This document shows positions 27,501-34,571 of a stretch of 45,575 nucleotides of DNA, piece by piece; the first letter of the stretch is position 1, and every line of letters begins with the position of its first letter. The DNA is taken from positions 1 through 45,575 of the forward strand of contig CAYPAW010000073.1 of assembly GCA_964408795.1 (NCBI GenBank), read 5' to 3'. Below the pieces are notes generated by a model. It was given only the letters and a program-made list of their open reading frames with translations, was not told the DNA's origin and did no database searches. Made by a program: the position numbers and the translations under genes. The DNA comes from JABMQB01 sp964408795. GTDB taxonomy: Bacteria > Bacteroidota > Bacteroidia > Bacteroidales > Prolixibacteraceae.

Positions 27501-28910
27501 TTATTGCAAAACAAAGTGAATGGGAACGGTATACTTGACGTGCACCGGTTTACCCTGCTGATATCCCGGTTTCCACTGGGGCAGTGCATTGATTATCCGC
27601 AAAGCTTCTTTATCCAGTGAAGGATCCACTCCGCGGGCAATTTCTGCATTGGCAATGCCACCATCTTTTGTCACAACAAACGTTATGAACACTTTCCCCT
27701 GAATTCCACTGTCGCGGGCAATCGGTGGATAATTGACGTTGCGGTTAATCCATTCCCTTAAGGCCTTTTCGCCACCTGGAAACTCCGGCATCTTTTTTGT
27801 GATGAGAAAAATGGGCTCCCCTTCTATGGTTTGCGGAATACCAGCAGTTTTTTTCATTAACAACAGGTTGCCCAGACTGTCGGACTCCACGTTGAATCCG
27901 CTATTTCCTGAAAACATCGACTTGACTTTCTCCAGTTCTACAACGGAGCCTTCAATTTTAATCTTCCCATCCACCAGAGAAAGCTGCATGGGAATTTCGG
28001 TCTCTTCCGATTTTAGCTCCAATGTCTCTTTCTGTTCACAGGCAAACAATAGGATTAAAGCCAAAGCAACCACCATCCCCAATAGGAATTTTGCCTGGGC
28101 CATTTTCGATGATCGTATTTTTGTTATCATTTTTATTCGGTTTTTAATGAGTGATGAATTGAAGCTGTTGGCCATTTTCATCTGGATACCAACAACCTGA
28201 TTAAGCAATAATTTTTTATAATAGGCCGGACTGACTCCAGCATTGAGAACAGCCTGGTCAGCCAGAAACTCATGGTTCTCACGAATGGACCTCCTGAGTA
28301 ACCACATACAAGGATTCAACCACTGAAAAGCAGTAAGCAACTCCAAAATCAGAACATCCAGTGTATGCCCCTGTTTAACGTGTTCCACCTCGTGCGCGAT
28401 CATTTTATCGAAACCCTCGGCCCTTTTCATTTCCGGATTAACAAAAATGTAATTCAGAAACGAGAAAGGACTGAAATCCTTACGGATAAAAACAAACCGG
28501 TACGCACCCGAACGCTGAACATCATTTCTTTGGATCAACATCCATACCTGGAATACACGAAATAGAAACCGGCCAAGAAAAAACAGCAGACCGGAGAGAT
28601 ACAAACCAATGATGACAGAACTGGAGCTGATGCTTCGTACGACGGCTCCGGATAAATCCCGGCCATACACATTCACTACTTCGATCAGGTTCCTGTAGGG
28701 TGTTACCGTAATCTCCGACAACATTACCGGTTGAGGAGACAATAACCGGAATTTAAGAAAGGGCAGAACAACCGAGAATACAACCGAGATCAGTAAAAAC
28801 ATCCGGTTCTTCCGGAAAAACGTTTCTTTCCGTAGCAGAAGAATATAAAATACGGAAAGCAGGGACAGGCTGATTCCTGATTCGATGACAAAATTAATTG
28901 CGTGATGCAT
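27501..28910 (-). CDS. BlaR1-like M56 metallopeptidase fused to a TonB C-terminal domain
   Basis: A 469-residue inner-membrane protein. Three N-terminal helices precede a cytoplasmic zinc peptidase domain with the HEVEH motif (His173, Glu174, His177) in MIAHEVEHVKQGH. A fourth helix lies near residues 278-296 (FLLGMVVALALILLF). In BlaR1/MecR1 this topology passes an outside signal to the protease, which triggers loss of the BlaI-type repressor. The penicillin-binding sensor domain of true BlaR1 is missing. A periplasmic stretch and a TonB C-terminal domain (about 375-469, MPEFPGGEKAL onward) replace it. The signal is therefore probably mechanical or protein-borne, not a beta-lactam. Its start overlaps the end of the repressor gene by 17 bases. 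Confidence 0.9.
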   Translation of the reverse strand: MHHAINFVIESGISLSLLSVFYILLLRKETFFRKNRMFLLISVVFSVVLPFLKFRLLSPQPVMLSEITVTPYRNLIEVVNVYGRDLSGAVVRSISSSSVIIGLYLSGLLFFLGRFLFRVFQVWMLIQRNDVQRSGAYRFVFIRKDFSPFSFLNYIFVNPEMKRAEGFDKMIAHEVEHVKQGHTLDVLILELLTAFQWLNPCMWLLRRSIRENHEFLADQAVLNAGVSPAYYKKLLLNQVVGIQMKMANSFNSSLIKNRIKMITKIRSSKMAQAKFLLGMVVALALILLFACEQKETLELKSEETEIPMQLSLVDGKIKIEGSVVELEKVKSMFSGNSGFNVESDSLGNLLLMKKTAGIPQTIEGEPIFLITKKMPEFPGGEKALREWINRNVNYPPIARDSGIQGKVFITFVVTKDGGIANAEIARGVDPSLDKEALRIINALPQWKPGYQQGKPVHVKYTVPIHFVLQ

Positions 28911-29292
28911 TTCCTTCCTGTTTTTTTTGATTTTGCAGGTCCCTTTTGACCTCTTCCATCAACTCATCCAATTCAGACATACTCATGTTGTCCTCTTTGG
29001 CGAAAAAAGAGACCATCTCCTGAAAAGAACCGCTGAAATAATTGCGCATAAACCGCTTCATGTAGGAACGGGTGTATTCCTTTTTGGTAATCAAAGGATA
29101 ATATTCATGGGTCTTGCCATAGGCATTGTGCCCTACAAATCCTTTCCTCTCAAGAATCCGAATAATGGTGGAAACCGTATTATAGGCAGGCTTTGGTTCA
29201 GACATTTTTTCGATCAGGTCTTTTACAAAAGCCTTTTCAAGCTTCCAGAGAAGCTGCATGACCTGTTCTTCCGCTTTGGTTAGTTCTTTCAT
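28894..29292 (-). CDS. BlaI/MecI/CopY-type transcriptional repressor
   Basis: From the ATG at 29292 it encodes 132 residues. An N-terminal winged helix (LTKAEEQVMQLLWKLEKAFV, then the NTVSTIIRILERKGFV recognition region) is followed by a helical dimerisation tail, as in BlaI. A frame extension to 29361 adds 23 residues before the conserved MKELTKAEEQ start and is rejected. It overlaps the M56 gene, as repressor-sensor pairs usually do. An inverted repeat at 29464-29479, matching two upstream of the tonB-like gene, is the likely operator for self-repression. Confidence 0.92.
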   Translation of the reverse strand: MKELTKAEEQVMQLLWKLEKAFVKDLIEKMSEPKPAYNTVSTIIRILERKGFVGHNAYGKTHEYYPLITKKEYTRSYMKRFMRNYFSGSFQEMVSFFAKEDNMSMSELDELMEEVKRDLQNQKKQEGNASRN

Positions 29293-29463
29293 GGGAATAA
29301 GATTAATGTAAGATTTTGTATATCTGGCAGATAACGCAATCAATGCATGTTCAATCTCCATCGCCTATGGAGCTTGTCCCGTTCCGATGTACCTCAGGAC
29401 TCGTTTCATACCCTTGTTTTTTATCCCGGAATGTTCTTTTTAAAAAAACAAAAATCATGCCTA

Positions 29464-29479
29464 AACTAAGCTATTAGTT
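29464..29479 (-). promoter_or_regulatory. Candidate BlaI operator upstream of the repressor gene
   Basis: AACTAA-GCTA-TTAGTT is a perfect 6-bp inverted repeat with a 4-base spacer. It lies 172 bases upstream of the repressor start and just below the stop of the tonB-like gene. On the minus strand it precedes a promoter-like GATTTTTG box. The same arm-and-spacer layout recurs twice upstream of the tonB-like gene. Confidence 0.6.
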
Positions 29480-29502
29480 ATTGATTCAGCTGTTTCGTTT
29501 TT

Positions 29503-30192
29503 TTACTGCAACTGAAAATTGATGGAAGCATTAAAAAAGACCCTGACCGGCCGGCCACGTTGTTTTCCGGGTTTGAACTTCGGCAGGCTTTTTATTACAC
29601 GAAGGGCCTCCTTATCAAGGGAAGCATCCACTCCCCGGGTTACTTCCACATTGGAGACCGAACCATCGGTATCGACCACAAATTTAACAAATACACGGCC
29701 CTGAATCCCATTCTCCTGAGCCAACACCGGATACCTTACATTGCTGTGTATATAGGCATACAGGGCCCTGTTTCCTCCCGGAAATTCCGGCTGTTCCTCC
29801 ACGATAGCAAAGATTTTATCTTCATCCACATCATCCTCCTCAGGCGTGCTCAGAATGGGAGCAATGTCGATAAAGGTCTCATCATCAGCCTCCGTATCGG
29901 CAATATCCAGCTCCTCATCAATTTCAACATCATCTTCCACAATGTTCAGCACCTCCACAACCTTGGGAGGAGGTGGCGGGGGTGGAGGTTTTACCTCTTC
30001 CCGGCGCGTAATCGGTATGATCTCTTCTTCCACTTCCTGGGTTTCAATCTGACCCAGCGTAGAAGCCTCAGACGGTTTTGTTTGCCATTCAAAAGCAAAC
30101 AATACAATTCCCAACGAAATCACCAATCCCAACAATAAAAAGGTTCCCCTCTTATTCTCCAGATCGGCTTTTTTTGTTTTTTTCTGTTCCAT
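29503..30192 (-). CDS. tonB: TonB-family energy transducer
   Basis: A 229-residue protein anchored by one N-terminal helix (about residues 16-35, GTFLLLGLVISLGIVLFAF). A proline-rich spacer follows (EVKPPPPPPPPKVVEV near residue 66), then an acidic stretch (about 85-130) and a TonB C-terminal domain (about 134-229, QPEFPGGNRAL onward). It should pass proton-motive energy from the inner membrane to an outer-membrane receptor. Its C-terminal domain is about half identical by eye to that fused to the M56 peptidase next door, suggesting a local duplication. Two inverted repeats upstream suggest control by the adjacent BlaI-type repressor. Confidence 0.92.
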   Translation of the reverse strand: MEQKKTKKADLENKRGTFLLLGLVISLGIVLFAFEWQTKPSEASTLGQIETQEVEEEIIPITRREEVKPPPPPPPPKVVEVLNIVEDDVEIDEELDIADTEADDETFIDIAPILSTPEEDDVDEDKIFAIVEEQPEFPGGNRALYAYIHSNVRYPVLAQENGIQGRVFVKFVVDTDGSVSNVEVTRGVDASLDKEALRVIKSLPKFKPGKQRGRPVRVFFNASINFQLQ

Positions 30193-30258
30193 AATCGTTT
30201 TGTTTTATGATTGAATTAAAATGAACTCCTGCCTTACCCCTTGAAAATCAAATCAATC

Positions 30259-30274
30259 AACTAACTAATTAGTT
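30259..30274 (-). promoter_or_regulatory. Candidate BlaI operator, tonB-proximal copy
   Basis: AACTAA-CTAA-TTAGTT has perfect 6-bp inverted arms with a 4-base spacer, 67 bases upstream of the tonB-like start. Its centre is 20 bases from that of the next copy, about two helical turns. Confidence 0.65.
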
Positions 30275-30278
30275 TCAC

Positions 30279-30294
30279 AACTAACGTTATAGTT
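30279..30294 (-). promoter_or_regulatory. Candidate BlaI operator, tonB-distal copy
   Basis: AACTAA-CGTT-ATAGTT has the same arm spacing with one arm mismatch. It sits inside a longer perfect inverted repeat ACAACTA-N6-TAGTTGT (30277-30296). On the minus strand a TTTG (30311-30308) lies 18 bases before a weak TAACGTTA box overlapped by this copy, so bound repressor would cover the promoter. Confidence 0.6.
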
Positions 30295-30301
30295 GTATCA
30301 A

Positions 30302-30319
30302 GCATAACAAACTTTATGC
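30302..30319. repeat. Small inverted repeat upstream of the tonB-like gene
   Basis: GCATAA (30302-30307) and TTATGC (30314-30319) are exact reverse complements six bases apart. The spacer contains the minus-strand TTTG proposed as the -33 element of the tonB-like promoter. Confidence 0.4.
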
Positions 30320-30355
30320 CAGATTTATACATTTCAACAGAAAATAACGAAGGAT

Positions 30356-31132
30356 TTAGTTATTCGGGAGAATAAACCGGTCCATGTCCGGCAGAAAGGG
30401 AAATTTATTTCGCAGATCATGCAGTTCTGACCAGGCTATTTCAAAGGTTTGTATACCTTCCCGTTGACCGAGAAACACGCCGTATCCCTGGGCATCGATA
30501 AAGGCAGAATCTCCCAGGTAGGATATTCCTTCTCCATCGCTGCCTGTGCGGTTTACCCCAAAACAATAGGTCTGATTTTCGATCGCCCGGGCTATCAGGA
30601 GTTTTTTCCATGCATGATGCCTGGTGGAGGGCCAGTTGGCCATATAAATGAGGATGTCGTACTTTTCGATATTCCAGCTCCACACGGGAAACCGAAGGTC
30701 ATAGCAAATCAGCGGGCAGATACGCCACCCCTTATAATTCACAATCCGTTTAGAGGTCCCGGCCTTGTAATGCTTGTTTTCTTCTCCCAGGGTAAAAAGG
30801 TGATGTTTGTCGTAGGTCTCTATGTTTCCATCCGGGGTGACCCACAAAGATCGGTTATAGATGACATTCTTTTCGTGTAAAATTATGCTTCCTGTGATGG
30901 CTGTTTTCAGTGTCCGGGCTTTGGTTTTCATCCACCGGACGGTTGATCCTTCCATGGATTCAGACACGTTTTCAGGATGCATGGTAAAGCCGGTAGTAAA
31001 CATTTCGGGAAGAATTACCACATCGGCTTCCCCTTGTGCCGGTAGCCATTTTTCCAGTCGGTTCAGATTCTCCGCAGGGTTTTCCCATGCGATATCAAAC
31101 TGAATCAAAGCAATTTTAAGGATCTCTTGCAT
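30356..31132 (-). CDS. Nitrilase-superfamily amidohydrolase (omega-amidase/YafV-like)
   Basis: A 258-residue cytosolic enzyme from the ATG at 31132, where the family start MQEILKIALIQFDI appears. A longer frame to 31210 would intrude into the acyltransferase gene. The Glu-Lys-Cys triad is complete: Glu43 (VVILPEMF), Lys109 (TYDKHHLF) and Cys143 (CPLICYDLRFP). The wording around Cys143 (ICYDLRFPVW) is that of omega-amidase/YafV proteins, which hydrolyse alpha-keto acid omega-amides such as 2-oxoglutaramate and thereby repair transamination by-products. It starts downstream of the acyltransferase gene on the same strand (37 bases between them). Confidence 0.92.
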   Translation of the reverse strand: MQEILKIALIQFDIAWENPAENLNRLEKWLPAQGEADVVILPEMFTTGFTMHPENVSESMEGSTVRWMKTKARTLKTAITGSIILHEKNVIYNRSLWVTPDGNIETYDKHHLFTLGEENKHYKAGTSKRIVNYKGWRICPLICYDLRFPVWSWNIEKYDILIYMANWPSTRHHAWKKLLIARAIENQTYCFGVNRTGSDGEGISYLGDSAFIDAQGYGVFLGQREGIQTFEIAWSELHDLRNKFPFLPDMDRFILPNN

Positions 31133-31169
31133 ATCAAAATTCAACGTATCGTACCTTTTCCAATGCGGA

Positions 31170-31724
31170 CTATTCCTCAGCCGAAAACAAGTCCGGAAAT
31201 TTTCCTTCAATGCCTTTTTCCCGGTAATAGGCTTTCATGCGTTTTATATCTTCCCGGGGATCGTTGGTTAAGGAAAGTTTTTCTTCCCAACCGATTCGTT
31301 TGGTCCCGTAATCAAAAAAACCCAGGTACACGGCAGCCCCTGTTGCCTGGGCTATGGTATGAAATCCTGCCTTCCAGTGTTTGTTCGTTTTCCGGGTTCC
31401 TTCCGGGGTAATGGCCAGGTGAAATGTTTCGTGTTTGTTCATTTCATCGATCACCTGTTTTACCAGGGTACTCCCCCGGGAACGATCTACAGGGATCGCC
31501 CCCATTTTTCTGAGAAAGTAGCCCAGGGGCCAGAAAAAAAACTCTTTTTTGATGATGATGTGTACCCGCCCTCCCTGGGAGGTATAGTATAAATAAGATA
31601 TCACAAAATCCCATGAGCTGGTATGCGGGACGCCGATGATGATAGCCTTCTGATCCGGCATGACTCCGTTTACACAAGTCCACCCCATATGATTCAATAA
31701 AAATGCACAAATCCTCTTCCACAT
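31170..31724 (-). CDS. 1-acyl-sn-glycerol-3-phosphate acyltransferase family protein
   Basis: A 184-residue membrane-associated acyltransferase from the ATG at 31724. The catalytic H-x4-D motif is His34 to Asp39 (PHTSSWD), and the later substrate-binding block AITPEGTRKTNKHWK is present. The protein is shorter than PlsC (about 240 residues) and resembles the small glycerol acyltransferases that many Bacteroidota carry besides PlsC. The acyl acceptor is unknown. The start lies 4 bases after the stop of the B3/B4 gene, so the two are probably co-translated. An upstream ATG at 31769 would overlap that gene. Confidence 0.88.
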   Translation of the reverse strand: MWKRICAFLLNHMGWTCVNGVMPDQKAIIIGVPHTSSWDFVISYLYYTSQGGRVHIIIKKEFFFWPLGYFLRKMGAIPVDRSRGSTLVKQVIDEMNKHETFHLAITPEGTRKTNKHWKAGFHTIAQATGAAVYLGFFDYGTKRIGWEEKLSLTNDPREDIKRMKAYYREKGIEGKFPDLFSAEE

Positions 31725-31728
31725 GATG

Positions 31729-32391
31729 TTATGTAATGGACTGAATTTCAATATGGCTAGCCCCCGCAAAATCGGTCAGCAGTCTGACAGCCATCCCGGT
31801 TGCTTCTTTCAGGTGCTCATGGGCCCCGCATCCTACCAGGATCATCAGAAACCGTTTTGTTTCCGGTTGAACTGAAGTACGTTCCGAATCACGGGTTGGC
31901 GTCCCAAAAGCTCCCAGGGAATCCCTGAAAACCGGCATGTTTTCAATGTTCAGTTTTCGCCGGCCAATACCCTCATACGGTTCCTCTGCTCTCCCGATTC
32001 CCAACTCCACAGGTCCCTGGATTTTATCTGCATCATATCCCCCAATCGAAAAACCACTGGTCAGGGATACAAGATTTAACTGATCTACCACATTGTTAAC
32101 CTGGCACAGACCATCTCCCCGCACGATCCTTCGTAAAAGTGCTTCAGCCGATGGACGATACCGGGCCGGATCCTTCCCGCATTTTTTATAGACGTTTCTG
32201 GAATGGTGAATCGCAGGAATCCGGCTGATGTCTTCCCTTTTTAATTCCCCGGCCCTTTCAGCGGCTTTTTTTTCCACCAGCTGCCAAAGTTCTTCATGGA
32301 TCGGTTGAAAAACCACATGGCACTCAATGGCAGAAAGCACCACTTCGGGAGCCTTTTGTTTGAATGCGGATGAAATTGTGATGCGTTGCAT
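31729..32391 (-). CDS. B3/B4 tRNA-binding domain protein
   Basis: A 220-residue protein from the ATG at 32391 (MQRITISSAFKQKAPEVVL). The family also begins near this point. The B3/B4 domain, otherwise found in the beta subunit of phenylalanyl-tRNA synthetase where it edits mischarged tyrosine, is recognisable in RYRPSAEALLRRIVRGDGL, NNVVDQLNLVSL and GGYDADKIQGPVELGIG. Stand-alone B3/B4 proteins are common in bacteria and are thought to act in trans on tRNA or on amino acids, but function is unproven. A frame reaching 32502 is rejected because the extra residues lack family features. Confidence 0.85.
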   Translation of the reverse strand: MQRITISSAFKQKAPEVVLSAIECHVVFQPIHEELWQLVEKKAAERAGELKREDISRIPAIHHSRNVYKKCGKDPARYRPSAEALLRRIVRGDGLCQVNNVVDQLNLVSLTSGFSIGGYDADKIQGPVELGIGRAEEPYEGIGRRKLNIENMPVFRDSLGAFGTPTRDSERTSVQPETKRFLMILVGCGAHEHLKEATGMAVRLLTDFAGASHIEIQSIT

Positions 32392-32519
32392 AAATGAGTA
32401 TGTTCTCTTCCCTGAGAAAAGCAAAAGTATAAACTTACGAAGAAAAACCGATCCTCTCTCCCTTTTTCCACGTAAAAATCTCTCTTCGCTTCTGGGAAGC
32501 ATTTGAAGGTTCCTGTCGT

Positions 32520-34355
32520 TTAGTTTTCCGGGCCCTGGCGGTAGTAGGGGCGTTGTTTGAGCACTTTAGGCTGCATGTTGATCTGCTCTTGTGGAACGGG
32601 CTGGTATTTATCGCCCTCATTGAAAATGGCGCCTTTCATAGGCCAGGACCGGGTTCTCAGATCGGCAAGAGCAAACTTATTCAATACGTCAGACATGCTC
32701 TCGCCTCCGATTTGATTGGGTAGGTTATCCCATCTGCGGAGGTCGAAGAACCGCCTTCCCTCGGTGGCAAATTCCAGGCGTTGTTCCCACTGGACGGCTT
32801 TCATGGCTTCATCTTTATCGCTAAATGAGGAATAGAGACCGATTTGATAGTTGGCTGCCGGCTGCGACCAGTCTACGTCGCCTCCGGTCAGATAATCGTC
32901 ATCGTTGGTCTCCTCTCCCCAGGGGTAAACCGATTCGGGTAGCTTGTATATCAGCACCCGGCCCATCACCCATTCATTATTCGCCCTGTCGCGGATCAGG
33001 TTCACCAGCTCTCTGGCTTTGTTCAGATCGCCTTCAAAGGCGGCTACCTCAGCCCTCCATAAAAGCACATGGGCATACCGGATATAGCGGTAATTATTGG
33101 CATTCACCCCGGTCATCCACCCGGATGTCGTGGACAGCGCATACCGCTGGTACTTGTAAAAAAATGGCTTCATCGCCGGCAGATAGGGACCACCATACTC
33201 CTGGTTCCGTATCCAGTCGTAACCACGCATGATCCCCCAGTCAAGATAAGGAATCCCCCGCCGTCCCAGGGTCCAGTCAATGCGTGGATCCAAAGGATGA
33301 TCCGTGGGAATAAACTCCTCCTCCGATCTTATGCCCATATCATTTTTCAGATCGGTATCGTTGAATGTATCAAAAAGGGGCAATCCCTTGTGATCCACCT
33401 TAAAGGCATTGGCCAGGTTTTGCGAAGCCTGATGAAATCCGCAACACATCCCTATATCGCCTCCGTGGGGCCAATTCAGACCGATCCCCATTTCAGCATT
33501 TAACGACTCGTTGATATCGTTGACATTCGCCTGTATTTCAAAAATCGATTCTGCATTGTTGTTTTTCTCAATCCTGAAATTGTCAAAGAAATGGGGCATT
33601 AAGGAATAGTTTCCACTGTGGATGATGCGGTCGAGCAAGGGTTTGGCTTCAGCGTATTTCAGTTCCTGGAGGTACGCCCGTGCGGCCAGGGCCATGGCAG
33701 CATATTTCGTCGGCCTCCCTGGCTGTGCCTGAATTTCCGGGAGATGCTCCCAGGCATATTCCAGGTCCTTCACAATAAATGCCAGTACAGCTCCTTCCGG
33801 ATTCTCATTGGATACCCTTGCCGGATCGTTGGTGTTTTCATCCATCAGCGGAATATAATCGCCGAAAACAAGCCAGGCCTCGAAATAGAACAAAGCCCGG
33901 AGAAAAAGCGCCTCGGCTTTGAAGGCTGTGGCTTTCTCGGCTGCAATATTTTCAGTTCTTTCGATTACGTTCAATACACTGTTGGCGCGGTGTACCCCCA
34001 ATCCAAACGCCCATTTCCACTTATCAGCCGGATAGGGATTGGTAGGATGAACTTCCCAACGTTCAATGTCACCCACAGGAATCGGATCCGTGAATTCAGA
34101 TCCTTTGTAAGCATCATCCGAAGCCATGGAACCATAGGTCCAGTTCTGTATGGAAGCCCCCCAGGTAATATCCCATAAGGAACTTCCCCGAACCATACTG
34201 TAGGTCCCAACAAGAAGATTATCGATCCCCTTCTCATTATAAAAAATGTTCTCGGAAGTAACACCCATGGGTTCCCTGATCAGAAAATCTTCCGAACAGG
34301 AAACGGAAAGGATAATACCTACAAATAAACCCCCAATGATCTTCTTTTTATCCAT
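32520..34355 (-). CDS. RagB/SusD family outer-membrane lipoprotein without a SusC partner
   Basis: A 611-residue lipoprotein from the ATG at 34355, with signal ending LSVSC (Cys20). An ATG at 34382 adds nine residues before the signal. The RagB/SusD helical fold is recognisable in KAEALFLRALFYFEAW, PTKYAAMALAARAYLQ, the AHVLLWRAEVAAFEG repeat and the C-terminal QWEQRLEFATEGRRFFDLRRW. SusD proteins cap a SusC beta-barrel and bind incoming glycan. No SusC gene lies upstream, where one is expected, nor anywhere in the window. The upstream neighbour is instead a divergent GH3 gene. A partner elsewhere in the genome is likely. Confidence 0.93.
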   Translation of the reverse strand: MDKKKIIGGLFVGIILSVSCSEDFLIREPMGVTSENIFYNEKGIDNLLVGTYSMVRGSSLWDITWGASIQNWTYGSMASDDAYKGSEFTDPIPVGDIERWEVHPTNPYPADKWKWAFGLGVHRANSVLNVIERTENIAAEKATAFKAEALFLRALFYFEAWLVFGDYIPLMDENTNDPARVSNENPEGAVLAFIVKDLEYAWEHLPEIQAQPGRPTKYAAMALAARAYLQELKYAEAKPLLDRIIHSGNYSLMPHFFDNFRIEKNNNAESIFEIQANVNDINESLNAEMGIGLNWPHGGDIGMCCGFHQASQNLANAFKVDHKGLPLFDTFNDTDLKNDMGIRSEEEFIPTDHPLDPRIDWTLGRRGIPYLDWGIMRGYDWIRNQEYGGPYLPAMKPFFYKYQRYALSTTSGWMTGVNANNYRYIRYAHVLLWRAEVAAFEGDLNKARELVNLIRDRANNEWVMGRVLIYKLPESVYPWGEETNDDDYLTGGDVDWSQPAANYQIGLYSSFSDKDEAMKAVQWEQRLEFATEGRRFFDLRRWDNLPNQIGGESMSDVLNKFALADLRTRSWPMKGAIFNEGDKYQPVPQEQINMQPKVLKQRPYYRQGPEN

Positions 34356-34395
34356 CTCTGTCAATAATATGGTATGATGCACATTTGCAATTCAT

Positions 34396-34403
34396 CAAAG
34401 TTA
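34396..34403 (-). promoter_or_regulatory. Promoter -7 box for the susD gene
   Basis: On the minus strand TAACTTTG matches TAnnTTTG fully and lies 41 bases upstream of the SusD start. A partial -33 (GTTT) sits about 20 bases further upstream. Confidence 0.5.
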
Positions 34404-34511
34404 CAAAAAGTGAGCATAGGATGAAACCTGAGTGCCCTGAAAGACTCTTCCTTTGTGTAACAACGAATGCACATCGTTACGATTGTTGTACCTGAATCTA
34501 GGTTGCGTAGC

Positions 34512-34543
34512 TTGCCGCGATTGTTCATTTTTTCTTACCTTCA
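34512..34543 (+). promoter_or_regulatory. Weak promoter candidate for the GH3 gene
   Basis: TTG (34512-34514) and TACCTTCA (34536-34543) are separated by 21 bases, the right spacing. The -7 box matches six of eight positions of TAnnTTTG with its last bases off. It lies 29 bases before the GH3 start. Confidence 0.3.
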
Positions 34544-34571
34544 CATCCATAATCTAAAAAAAGACTAAACC

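Noticed and set aside
27501..28910. True beta-lactam sensor BlaR1
   Set aside because: No penicillin-binding-like domain is present. The C-terminus is a TonB domain and no beta-lactamase gene is adjacent.
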